DNA of 59,571 nucleotides from Ruminococcus flavefaciens MA2007. Lineage in GTDB: Bacteria > Bacillota > Clostridia > Oscillospirales > Ruminococcaceae. Position numbers and translations under genes: made by a program. The stretch covers positions 9,304-68,874 of the forward strand of contig NZ_KK211357.1 of the NCBI RefSeq assembly GCF_000621845.1, written 5' to 3'. Each line of letters opens with the position of its first letter. Within the stretch, counting starts at the first letter, position 1. The notes under the pieces are model-generated. The model did not search any database and had not been told where the DNA came from. It was given only the letters and a program-made list of their open reading frames with translations. Below, one piece after another: positions 7,625 through 15,826 of the stretch.

Positions 7625-8773
7625 ATGTATGTACAGGGCAAATGCTACAAATGCGGCGGATTTATGGCTGTGGACGGTTCAGAGGACGCTTCTGTATGCC
7701 CGTTCTGCGGCAAGCCCTTTATCGTGGAAAAGGCTATCCAAAACTTCAATGACACTGCACCGCATGACATAGACGTAGAAAAGGCATCTTATGATTACGA
7801 CAGCGACTTCGTTGTAGAGAGAAGCGTGCTTATCCGCTACAACGGCTACACCAAAAAGGACGTAAGGATACCAGACGGTATCACGGTTATCGGAGAATCT
7901 GCCTTTCAGGGCATGAACAACATCGAATCCGTTTATATCCCCGACGGCGCCGAGCTTATCAGCGAGGGAGCTTTTTCGGGCTGCAAGAATTTGCAGGCTA
8001 TCCACATTCCCGATAGTCTCATAACTATAGACAGAGAAGCCTTCAACGGCTGCATGAGACTGAAAAACATCAATTTCCCCGATAATCTCAAAAATATCGA
8101 AGCAGGCGCTTTTATAGGCTGCACAAGTCTCGAAGCCGTAACTCTTCCAAAAGAGCTTGAGATTCTTCCGTGGAGGATATTCGAGGACTGTACAGGTCTG
8201 AAATACGTTTTTATCCCGAAAAAAATCAAAACTATAGAGGACTACGCTTTTGCCGAGTGTACAAGTCTCGAAGAAGTAAAATTTGAAAGTCTCCACTATG
8301 ACGACGGCACTTCTGAGGGAATTTTCAGAATAGGCATGAACGCATTCAAAAACTGCAAAAATCTCAGCAGCATAAATATCCCCGAAACAGTAAGGTTCAT
8401 CGGCAATCAGGCTTTCAGAGGCTGTTCAAGTCTTAAAAAGCTGCTTATCCCAAAGAGCATCAAGGCTGTCTATCCCCTCGCCTTTGCGGACTGCACCAGC
8501 CTTGAACAGGTGACCTTTGAGGGCGATACTGAGCTTTACAAGGGCAGCAACCCTTATAAATACGAGAAAAATGCCGCTACCTTTTATAACTGTCCGAAGC
8601 TCCTGAATGTAAGCTACAGCAAGATCCAGCCGAATTACTGGGCGTTTCCTGCGTATACCAAGGCTCAGGAGCCTGCAAATATAGAAAACGGCAGGTGCAG
8701 ATACTGCGGCGGAGAGTTCAAAGGTCTTTTCGACAAGGTCTGCTCTGTATGCAAGAACCCGAAGGACTACTAA
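7625..8773 (+). CDS. BspA-type leucine-rich-repeat protein between two zinc ribbons
   Basis: 382 residues from the ATG at 7625, preceded by AAGGTGGAG. Domain order: an N-terminal zinc ribbon (CYKCGG...CPFCGK, about residues 5-35), a short linker, about nine LRR_5/BspA repeats of 23 residues (pattern I-x-x-x-A-F-x-G-C-x-x-L-x-x-I-x-I-P, about 80-345) and a C-terminal zinc ribbon (CRYCGG...CSVCKN). There is no signal peptide or membrane segment, so it is probably cytosolic, unlike most BspA proteins. Its role is unknown; protein binding is likely for the LRR solenoid. The stop codon lies in the left terminator arm of repeat copy 2. Confidence 0.88.
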   Translation: MYVQGKCYKCGGFMAVDGSEDASVCPFCGKPFIVEKAIQNFNDTAPHDIDVEKASYDYDSDFVVERSVLIRYNGYTKKDVRIPDGITVIGESAFQGMNNIESVYIPDGAELISEGAFSGCKNLQAIHIPDSLITIDREAFNGCMRLKNINFPDNLKNIEAGAFIGCTSLEAVTLPKELEILPWRIFEDCTGLKYVFIPKKIKTIEDYAFAECTSLEEVKFESLHYDDGTSEGIFRIGMNAFKNCKNLSSINIPETVRFIGNQAFRGCSSLKKLLIPKSIKAVYPLAFADCTSLEQVTFEGDTELYKGSNPYKYEKNAATFYNCPKLLNVSYSKIQPNYWAFPAYTKAQEPANIENGRCRYCGGEFKGLFDKVCSVCKNPKDY

Positions 8774-9083
8774 GTAAAAGTACGATTCCTTAATCTTAGT
8801 CCTTATATAGAGTTTTATACTTATTATTGAGAGAACCCCTTTTGAAAAAGGGGCTTCTCTCAAACTCTCTCCCTAAAACTTTCGTTTTGTTTTTTCACAG
8901 ATAGGGCGCTCCTGCATTTTGCAGGGCTTTTTTATTTATGGTGCGCCCTATCTGCGAAAAAACCAGATAAAAGTCTTTGGAAAGGGGTTCGGGGGAAACG
9001 CTTTCCTCAGAAAGGTTTCCCCCGATAAATAAATATAAACTTCTGTATAAGAATTATAGTTAGGAATCGTACTTTTACTTAGT
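8769..9083 (+). repeat. Terminator-nested repeat, copy 2 (plus orientation), 22-bp perfect arms
   Basis: The core of about 271 bp (8791-9061) has the same three hairpins as copy 1. The arms at 8769-8790 and 9062-9083 are perfectly complementary over 22 bp (left arm starts ACTAAGTAAAAGTACG). The left arm contains the TAA stop of the plus-strand gene (8771-8773). The right arm contains the TAA stop of the minus-strand gene (9075-9077). Only this locus has this arm sequence. Confidence 0.92.
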
Positions 9084-10244
9084 ATCCTCCGTCGGCTTTC
9101 TTCTGCCGTGGAATATCTCCTTCTGGATATACAGCTGTTCATCTGCCTGTGCTATCAGCTGTGCGGCGGTAATAGCTCCCGAGCGGCAGGTAGCGCAGCC
9201 CGTACAAACCGATATAGTTGGGATAAGGTCGGCGCATTTCTGGCGGAGAGCGTTCACCTCGTTCTGTATAGCCTCCTGAACATCTGCCTCATCGCTGACT
9301 ATAAGCACAAATTCATCGCCGCCGTATCTGGCACAGAAGCCGTGAAGCTTATCCGAAACATTATGCAGAGCGTCCGCAACGAGCTGGAGCGTTTTGTCTC
9401 CAACTATATGACCGAATTTATCATTGACCTGCTTGAAGTCGTTGACGTCTATCATATGTATCCTGAACGGCTTTTCCTCCGTGGCGCCGTGTATCATGTC
9501 CTGCAAAAAGATCTCCATACGTCTGCGGTTGTTGAGTCCTGTTAAGGCGTCGGAGTATATCTCGCTGTTCTGTATCTCAAGGAACGCAAAATGTATTGGC
9601 AGGAAAATTCCAAGGGAAACGATAGGAGAAAGGGGCAGGATACCCTCCAATATCGCAGTTGCCGAGGGGATTATTATAAACAACAGGGGCAGACGGTATT
9701 CTTTTTTCAGCTTTACCTGCTTGTTTGAAAAGCTCTGCGCAAAGGAGTATATTCCGCTGCCGAAAAGCTGTATAAAAATAAAGATAATATGTACGATATA
9801 GCCGTCCGCAAACTGGAATATATCTTTTTCGTCGATATAGAAATAAAATCCATTAAAAACAGAAGCTATGGTGATCATGCAGTCTACGGCAGCAATAGCG
9901 TAGTGCATTCCCATAAGGAGCTTCATATTCTTTGATTTATTCTGGTCTATACGGTAGATAACGAATATGCACCAGCCTAAGGTCAGAAGCGTTACTGCAA
10001 TAAGTCCCACAGTATTGGCAAGCTTATTCAGCGTAGTATTGAACGGCACAAGTCCGCCCTGTCCCAGCGCCCAGAAAATGTCGCTCATAAGGTAGATTAT
10101 GAAAAACAGTGCCATTCCTCTGAAATGCCGCATTTGCAGGTCTGTACCAACGTTTTTGTTAGCCTTGACGATGATGCCGATAGAAAAGAATATGCAGAAC
10201 ATCTCCGTTACCACGTAAGAAATATAAATAGCAGAGCCATTCAT
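9075..10244 (-). CDS. Membrane-bound diguanylate cyclase (GGDEF)
   Basis: A 389-residue protein with seven to eight hydrophobic segments (about residues 1-220) and a C-terminal GGDEF domain (about 225-380). The active-site loop is intact (RYGGDEFVLIV), with LTGLNNRRRM at the start of the domain. It would make cyclic di-GMP at the membrane. No RxxD inhibitory motif is seen five residues before GGDEF (the sequence there is KLHG), so product inhibition through the I-site is probably absent. The start has a GGGGGGA ribosome binding site. It is a single gene convergent with the LRR gene. Confidence 0.92.
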   Translation of the reverse strand: MNGSAIYISYVVTEMFCIFFSIGIIVKANKNVGTDLQMRHFRGMALFFIIYLMSDIFWALGQGGLVPFNTTLNKLANTVGLIAVTLLTLGWCIFVIYRIDQNKSKNMKLLMGMHYAIAAVDCMITIASVFNGFYFYIDEKDIFQFADGYIVHIIFIFIQLFGSGIYSFAQSFSNKQVKLKKEYRLPLLFIIIPSATAILEGILPLSPIVSLGIFLPIHFAFLEIQNSEIYSDALTGLNNRRRMEIFLQDMIHGATEEKPFRIHMIDVNDFKQVNDKFGHIVGDKTLQLVADALHNVSDKLHGFCARYGGDEFVLIVSDEADVQEAIQNEVNALRQKCADLIPTISVCTGCATCRSGAITAAQLIAQADEQLYIQKEIFHGRRKPTEDTK

Positions 10245-10493
10245 CTGAATCCCCCCCTATAATTCAGAAATATATTATTAAAGAAATTTCGCAAACAGTT
10301 CTTCTTATAATATAATATCATATTAATGTATTGAAGATATTGTTTATTTTGTAAACAGTTGCAGCCGTTTTTGAGATTTGTAGCATTTTACAACAAAGTC
10401 TGCTTCTGATTGGTAAAAGTGTCCCATTAGCGAACGGCTCTAAATATCAGAAGCTTAATAATACTTTTCAATTCTGAATCCGAGCCTGTGTCC
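10245..10493. other. Intergenic region with a 9-bp-stem hairpin
   Basis: This AT-rich gap between the GGDEF gene and the VanZ-like gene has no credible ORF. GCTTCTGAT (10402-10410) pairs with ATCAGAAGC (10446-10454) around a 35-nt loop. It does not match a riboswitch that I know. Confidence 0.4.
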
Positions 10494-10522
10494 TTGACAT
10501 TAACGCCGATACAGTGTATAAT
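10494..10522 (+). promoter_or_regulatory. Consensus sigma-A promoter of the VanZ-like gene
   Basis: TTGACA (10494-10499), 17 bp, TATAAT (10517-10522). It lies downstream of the first GTG of the open frame, so translation must begin after about 10530. Confidence 0.92.
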
Positions 10523-10565
10523 AGTCCTTGTTTGCAAAAATCGTCTTTTTTCGGGAGGAATAAAT

Positions 10566-11000
10566 ATAATCAAGAAAATACTGCTCATTTTGCTGAGGCT
10601 TCTGTCGCTGCCCTATGTGTATGGCGTCCTGTTCATAACGCTGATATGGAGAAAGCCCACATACACCCATAACTTCAAGCCGCCGTTCTGGGAAATAGCC
10701 CAGCTTATAGGCGGAAACAGGCAAATGCTTTTTGATATAATCGGGAATATACTTCTGCTTTTTCCGCTGGGATTCTTTCTGCCCATATGGTTCAGAAAGG
10801 CTGACAAGCCGAAAAAAGTCGTCCTTATATGCTTTTTTGTCTCGGTTGCCATCGAGATAACACAGCTTATCACCACACGTGGATATTTCGAGACAGACGA
10901 CCTGCTCCACAACACTATCGGAGCTCTTATGGGAGCGCTTTTAGGCTGTTCCCTTGCAAAACAGCTATATACGGACAATAAAAAAACTCAGAAAAAATAA
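10566..11000 (+). CDS. VanZ-like membrane protein
   Basis: About 144 residues with four hydrophobic segments and the VanZ pattern: FDIIGNILLLFPLGFFLP, then IEITQL and DDLLHNTIGALMGALLG. VanZ-family proteins are small membrane proteins; VanZ itself gives low-level teicoplanin resistance, but most members have no known role. The start is odd. A good GGGAGG (10553-10558) is followed by AATAAATATAATC and no ATG, GTG or TTG at a suitable distance. The best spaced in-frame codons are ATA (10566) or ATC (10569). The frame itself is sound; the exact start is uncertain. Confidence 0.82.
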   Translation: MIKKILLILLRLLSLPYVYGVLFITLIWRKPTYTHNFKPPFWEIAQLIGGNRQMLFDIIGNILLLFPLGFFLPIWFRKADKPKKVVLICFFVSVAIEITQLITTRGYFETDDLLHNTIGALMGALLGCSLAKQLYTDNKKTQKK

Positions 11001-11042
11001 AACAGCTTCCTTATGCGAAACCGCAAAGGAAGCTGTATTTTT
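11001..11042. terminator. Bidirectional intrinsic terminator
   Basis: ACAGCTTCC pairs with GGAAGCTGT around a 17-nt loop between convergent genes, with A/T tracts on both sides. Confidence 0.88.
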
Positions 11043-11387
11043 TTAGCCGTTAATGCTCATATATTCAAGATCATAGGTAACGCTTTCAATCTCGGATCCG
11101 GCTCTTTCAGATTCTTCCATATCCCTGAGAATAGCGTTTATCTCATCTTCCAGACTGTCATAATATGGCTTCAGGAAGAAGTTTGCAAGATTATCGGGTT
11201 CCTCAAAGCCGTTCTTGTTTATAAATTCCTGAACCTCTTCATCATTTGCAAAACACGGTACATTTACATTTTCTTCTTTATCAAAAATATCCTCAGGAAG
11301 AGAGGAAAGAGCTAAATAAATAGTCTTTTCAGGCAGAAATTTGCGGAGCTCAGCCAGAAAATTCCTTACATTGATATTATTGTTCAT
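11043..11387 (-). CDS. Small acidic hypothetical protein
   Basis: 114 residues from the ATG at 11387, which has GAGGTG upstream; the longer frame to 11438 has no ribosome binding site. Mostly helical and very acidic (EEVQEFINKNGFEEPDN, DEINAILRDMEESERAGSE), with no signal peptide, membrane segment or metal motif. I do not recognise the family. It is transcribed alone and ends at a shared terminator. Confidence 0.6.
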   Translation of the reverse strand: MNNNINVRNFLAELRKFLPEKTIYLALSSLPEDIFDKEENVNVPCFANDEEVQEFINKNGFEEPDNLANFFLKPYYDSLEDEINAILRDMEESERAGSEIESVTYDLEYMSING

Positions 11388-12017
11388 AGATATCACCTCA
11401 GCATAAAAAATTTGATAATTTCTATTTTGATCCATCATAAAAATATATAATGCAATATAAAATAGAATAAAGTGTAAAACCTGTGATAAAAATTACTGTC
11501 AGGAAAATTTCTCACATAATACCGTGCTTTAACTTTATATCGATATTATACCACTGCGCCTCGGAAAAATCAACAAAAACTATGCCAAATAAATAAAAAA
11601 CCGCTTTTTTTACAATAAAAACGTACGCTGATTGTATAATGTGAATAATGCGGCGAAGCTATTTTTATTACATTCTGTAAAATCAAAACCATACATAATC
11701 TTTTGTATTATTTTGCCTATTTGCCGAACAAAACCGACTGACAACCGATATGCATAAAAAATCATATAAAAATAATATATGCCATACAAAGAAAAATAAT
11801 TAAAACAAGTTACACAGCGCCAACTAATTGTTAAAAATACATGGTGGATAATATTAAATTCACAATTGTTGCAACGCTGTCACAATTATTGGTAGCATTC
11901 TGAAAGAAAGAAGCAATATTTGGTCATCTGAAAACTGCTCGTTTCGATAATTTGAATACTGTCAGCTATACCTCGAGTGTTATTTTTATGTAATATTACG
12001 AATAGACAAATTAAGGG
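11388..12017. other. Long AT-rich intergenic region upstream of the EPS operon
   Basis: No credible gene is visible on either strand. An imperfect inverted repeat pairs 11814-11831 (ACAGCGCCAACTAATTGT) with 11862-11880 (ACAATTGTTGCAACGCTGT). It could be an operator or a small RNA hairpin controlling the operon that follows. Confidence 0.45.
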
Positions 12018-12046
12018 TTGACATCCCCATATAAATATGATATAAT
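12018..12046 (+). promoter_or_regulatory. Promoter of the exopolysaccharide operon
   Basis: TTGACA (12018-12023), 17 bp, TATAAT (12041-12046), both consensus. The leader to the first ATG at 12165 is about 110 nt. Confidence 0.9.
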
Positions 12047-12164
12047 AACTCGAAAAATACGAATCGTAACTAATTGTTTGGATTATACTAATAGTTATTG
12101 AATTTTGTTTTAGGATTAGATCAAACCAAGTGTCTGGATTTTATACTTTTTGGAGGGAATCATT

Positions 12165-13367
12165 ATGAAAGTTTCATTTTCACCACCCGATATTTCGGTC
12201 CTCGAAATTCATGAGGTATGTGAAGCACTGAAATCAGGCTGGATAACCACAGGACCGATGACAAAGCGCTTTGAAAAGAACATTGCCGAAATGATCGGCG
12301 TCAACAAAGCCTGCTGCCTTAATTCACAGACCGCCTGTGCTGAAATGGCATTAAGACTTCTCGGCGTAGGCGAGGGCGACGAGGTCATCACAACTGCTTA
12401 TACATACACTGCTACAGCTGCTGTTGTATGCCATGTTGGCGCAAAGCTTGTTCTTGTAGACACTATGCCAAACAGCTTCGAGATCAATTACGATCAGGTA
12501 GAAAAGGCTATCACAGAAAGGACCAAGGTCATCATTCCTGTTGACCTCGGCGGCGTACCATGCAACTATGCAAGACTTTTTCAGATAGTAGACAGCAAAA
12601 AGTCTCTGTTCAAGCCTAAGAACAAGATCCAAGAGGCTATCGGACGTGTTGTTATCAGCGCTGATACAGCTCATGCCTTCGGCGCAAAATGGCGCAATAT
12701 GAATGTCGGCAATATCGCTGATTTCTCCAGCTTCAGCTTCCACGCTGTAAAAAACCTCACTACCGCAGAGGGCGGCGCTCTTACATGGCGTCCTATCGAC
12801 GGTATCTCAGACGAGGAGATATATCATCAGCTCCAGCTTTTCAGCCTCCACGGTCAGAGCAAGGACGCACTTGCCAAGACTCAGCTGGGCGCTTGGGAGT
12901 ATGATGTTGTCGGAACATGGTACAAGTGCAATATGACTGATGTAGCTGCTGCGATTGGACTCAAGCAGCTTGAGAGATATCCCCGTATGCTGGAGCTCAG
13001 ACATCAGATAATCAATTACTACGATGAGGCTCTCAACGAGATAGGCATCGAGACTCTCCCACACTACACCAACGAGTACTCATCTTCGGGACACCTCTAC
13101 ATCACAAGAGTTCCGGGTATATCCTTAGAGGAGAGAAACGAGATAATCACACGCATGGCTGAGCAGGGCATTGCGACAAACGTACACTACAAGCCCCTTC
13201 CTATGCATACAGCATATAAGAATCTCGGCTTTGATATCGCTGATTATCCTAACGCTTACGAGCACTTCAAGAACGAGATAACACTTCCGCTTCACACCTG
13301 TCTTACCGGTGAAATGGAAAACTATGTAGTAAGCAATTATGTAAATATAGTAAAGGATTACCTTTGA
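12165..13367 (+). CDS. DegT/DnrJ/EryC1-family PLP aminotransferase
   Basis: 400 residues from the ATG at 12165 with GGAGG upstream. It transfers an amino group to a keto-sugar nucleotide, giving an amino sugar for the surface glycan. Family marks: GWITTGPMTKRFE at the N-terminus, NSQTACAEMALRLL, ADTAHAFGAKW for cofactor binding and the Schiff-base lysine in SFHAVKNLTTAEGGAL. The C-terminal QGIATNVHYKPLPMH segment is typical. It is the first gene of the EPS operon and overlaps the next gene by 4 bp. The exact sugar is not readable from sequence. Confidence 0.93.
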   Translation: MKVSFSPPDISVLEIHEVCEALKSGWITTGPMTKRFEKNIAEMIGVNKACCLNSQTACAEMALRLLGVGEGDEVITTAYTYTATAAVVCHVGAKLVLVDTMPNSFEINYDQVEKAITERTKVIIPVDLGGVPCNYARLFQIVDSKKSLFKPKNKIQEAIGRVVISADTAHAFGAKWRNMNVGNIADFSSFSFHAVKNLTTAEGGALTWRPIDGISDEEIYHQLQLFSLHGQSKDALAKTQLGAWEYDVVGTWYKCNMTDVAAAIGLKQLERYPRMLELRHQIINYYDEALNEIGIETLPHYTNEYSSSGHLYITRVPGISLEERNEIITRMAEQGIATNVHYKPLPMHTAYKNLGFDIADYPNAYEHFKNEITLPLHTCLTGEMENYVVSNYVNIVKDYL

Positions 13368-14062
13368 TACTGCGCCGCTGGGAAGATCTCCCTTCATTCA
13401 TGAAAACGGAAGAGGTAAGACCGTATTGGGAGATATTATGGAAAAAACGCGGACATCTTGCAGTAAAGCGTGCATTTGATCTCATTACCGCACTTTTTCT
13501 GCTGATGATAACAGCGATACCGATGATAATTATCGCTGTACTGATAAAGCTGGATTCAAAGGGACCTGTGCTTTATCGTCAGGAAAGAATAACAACGTAC
13601 GGAAAGCGCTTCCGCATACATAAATTCCGTACTATGGTACAGAATGCCGACAGAGTGGGTTCGGCTGTTACTGTAAGCAACGACAACAGAATAACCCGTG
13701 TCGGCTCAAAACTGCGCGGATTAAGACTTGACGAGCTTCCGCAGCTCATAGACGTGCTTCAGGGTACTATGAGCTTTGTGGGCACCCGTCCCGAAGCTTC
13801 AAAATATGTGAAAATGTACCGTCCCGAATTCAACGCTACACTTCTTATGCCCGCAGGCATAACAAGCGAGGCTTCTATCAGATACAAGGACGAATATAAG
13901 CTTTTAAGCGCTTCCGAGGACGTTGATAAAACATATATAGAGCAGGTGCTCCCCGGAAAAATGGTATGGAACCTTAATTCCATTGAACGTTTTTCATTTT
14001 TCCGCGAGCTTCTGACCATGGTCAGAACCGTTCTTGCTGTTTTAGGAAAAGAATATGATTGA
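13364..14062 (+). CDS. Undecaprenyl-phosphate sugar phosphotransferase (initiating transferase)
   Basis: A 232-residue bacterial sugar transferase that would put the first sugar-1-phosphate on undecaprenyl phosphate at the inner membrane face. It has the short form: one N-terminal membrane helix (about residues 40-62) and the catalytic domain with GPVLYRQERITTYGKRFRIHKFRTM, RLDELPQLIDVL and SFVGTRPE. The TTG start overlapping the previous stop is preferred because ILRRWEDLP belongs to the usual N-terminus of these Clostridial proteins; the ATG at 13400 has no clear ribosome binding site. Confidence 0.93.
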   Translation: MILRRWEDLPSFMKTEEVRPYWEILWKKRGHLAVKRAFDLITALFLLMITAIPMIIIAVLIKLDSKGPVLYRQERITTYGKRFRIHKFRTMVQNADRVGSAVTVSNDNRITRVGSKLRGLRLDELPQLIDVLQGTMSFVGTRPEASKYVKMYRPEFNATLLMPAGITSEASIRYKDEYKLLSASEDVDKTYIEQVLPGKMVWNLNSIERFSFFRELLTMVRTVLAVLGKEYD

Positions 14063-14073
14063 GGAGTTGTCAG

Positions 14074-14679
14074 ATGGTCACCATCAGAAAAATGTCTGCG
14101 TCAGAAGAAAAAAACATCAGAAAGCTGTCACGGCTCCATACCCGTGCATTTCCTGATTTCTTCCTCACACAGCTTGGTGTAGGATTTCTTGACGCTCTTT
14201 ACAAGGGGTATCTGAACGACGAAAGGTCAGGCATAATAGTTGCCGAGGACAACGGCAGACTTGCAGGATTCATCGCTTATTCCTATGATTACCCGAATTT
14301 CTACAAGGGACTGATAAAGCATCATCTGCTTAGATTCGCTTTCTGCTCACTGGGAGCGGCTGTCAGACACCCTTCATTTATCAAAAGACTGCTGGGAGCC
14401 TTTAAAAAGAGCGATTCCGTAGTCAAAAAAGAAAAATACGTTGAGCTCGCGTCTATATGCGTTGAACCGAAAATAGGCAAACAGGGCATAGGCTCTAAGC
14501 TCATAGACCATCTCAAGGGTATGGTGGACTTTAACAATTACGCCTATATAAACCTTGAAACAGACGCAGAAAACAACGACGCTGTAAACAGATTCTATGT
14601 GAAAAACGGCTTTGAACTGGCAAGAAGTTATTTTTCTCCCGAGGGCAGAGAAATGAACGAATACAGATTCGGGGGCTAA
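14074..14679 (+). CDS. GNAT-family N-acetyltransferase
   Basis: 201 residues from the ATG at 14074, with TTGAGGAG upstream; the TTG at 14059 overlaps that site. The acetyl-CoA-binding motif is clear (VEPKIGKQGIGSKLIDHL), followed by INLETDAENNDAVNRFYVKNGFE. By context it probably acetylates an amino sugar made by the aminotransferases of this operon; that is inference. Confidence 0.88.
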   Translation: MVTIRKMSASEEKNIRKLSRLHTRAFPDFFLTQLGVGFLDALYKGYLNDERSGIIVAEDNGRLAGFIAYSYDYPNFYKGLIKHHLLRFAFCSLGAAVRHPSFIKRLLGAFKKSDSVVKKEKYVELASICVEPKIGKQGIGSKLIDHLKGMVDFNNYAYINLETDAENNDAVNRFYVKNGFELARSYFSPEGREMNEYRFGG

Positions 14680-14689
14680 GGGGGCTGAA

Positions 14690-15814
14690 ATGTCAGTGAA
14701 AATGCTGTATATCCTTAATCTTGCGGAAAAAGTCAATAATTTCTCATATTCCGCAATGATAGCTGCACAAAAACTGGGTATCGAGTTCTCTATCGCAGGA
14801 AACTGGGGATATCCAAACGACGCAGCAAGAGAAGCCGATGAAAAAAAATACGGTATAAAGATCTATCAGGTCGATTTTATTCGCACTCCCTACGATCCTC
14901 GTAACTATAAGGCTTATCGTCAGATAAAAGCCATCATGGAGCGTGAAAAATTCGACCTGATACACTGTAATACGCCTATCGGCGGCATAATCGGAAGATT
15001 AGCCGCAAAAAAATGCGGAATAAAGACCGTTATCTATCAGGCACACGGCTTCCATTTCTACAAGGGCGCTCCTTTCGTGAACCGCGCTCTGTTCTATCCC
15101 GTAGAAAAGTTTTTAGCCAAGTACACCGATACTCTTGTAACTATAAATAAGGAAGACTTCGGTATAGCCAAGACCTTCAAGCTCAGGAACGGCGGCGAGG
15201 TACGCTATGTTCACGGCGTGGGCATCGACCTTTCTGCATATGACGGAGTTTCGGAACACAGAGCCGAAAAACGCAGAGAGCTTGGTCTCGGCGATGATGA
15301 CATTGCTGTTATCTCAGTGGGCGAGCTCAACAAAAACAAGAACAATATAGTCATTGCACAGGCTATGGCAGAGGTAAACAACAAGAACCTCCATTATTTC
15401 CTGTGCGGCGTAGGTCAGGAGGAGGCTGCGATAAAAAGCTTTGCCGCCGAACACGGACTTACGGAGAATATACACTTTCTCGGCTACAGAAATGATGTCA
15501 AGGAGCTTCTGGCAGCCTGCGACATCTTCGTAATGCCCTCATTCAGAGAAGGTCTTTCACGCTCGCTTATGGAGGCTATGGCTTGCGGTCTGCCCTGTGT
15601 TGTATCGAAAATACGCGGCAACACCGACCTTGTGCCAAAGGGCGGCGGTCATCTCTGTGCACCGTCTTCTTCGGCTGAATTCGCCGAGGGATTAAAGGAC
15701 TGCATTGCATCGGACAGAAAGGCTATGGGCACACTGAATATGCAGTCCGTAAAAAATTTCGATATCAGCATTGTAATTGCTGAATGGGAAAAGATCTACA
15801 AAGATGTTTTATAA
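14690..15814 (+). CDS. GT4-family glycosyltransferase
   Basis: A 374-residue GT-B glycosyltransferase. The N-terminal half has NFSYSAMIAAQKLG and HCNTPIGGIIGRLAAK. The C-terminal half has the GT4 signature FVMPSFREGLSRSLMEAMACGLPCVVSKIRGNTD. It would add one sugar to the lipid-linked repeat unit in the cytosol. It resembles the CapM/EpsD group that follows an initiating transferase. Donor and linkage are unknown. Confidence 0.92.
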   Translation: MSVKMLYILNLAEKVNNFSYSAMIAAQKLGIEFSIAGNWGYPNDAAREADEKKYGIKIYQVDFIRTPYDPRNYKAYRQIKAIMEREKFDLIHCNTPIGGIIGRLAAKKCGIKTVIYQAHGFHFYKGAPFVNRALFYPVEKFLAKYTDTLVTINKEDFGIAKTFKLRNGGEVRYVHGVGIDLSAYDGVSEHRAEKRRELGLGDDDIAVISVGELNKNKNNIVIAQAMAEVNNKNLHYFLCGVGQEEAAIKSFAAEHGLTENIHFLGYRNDVKELLAACDIFVMPSFREGLSRSLMEAMACGLPCVVSKIRGNTDLVPKGGGHLCAPSSSAEFAEGLKDCIASDRKAMGTLNMQSVKNFDISIVIAEWEKIYKDVL

Positions 15815-15826
15815 GGAATTATTGTT

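Noticed and set aside
10402..10454. Riboswitch upstream of the VanZ-like gene
   Set aside because: The hairpin lies upstream of the promoter at 10494-10522, so it is not in the leader, and it matches no known class.
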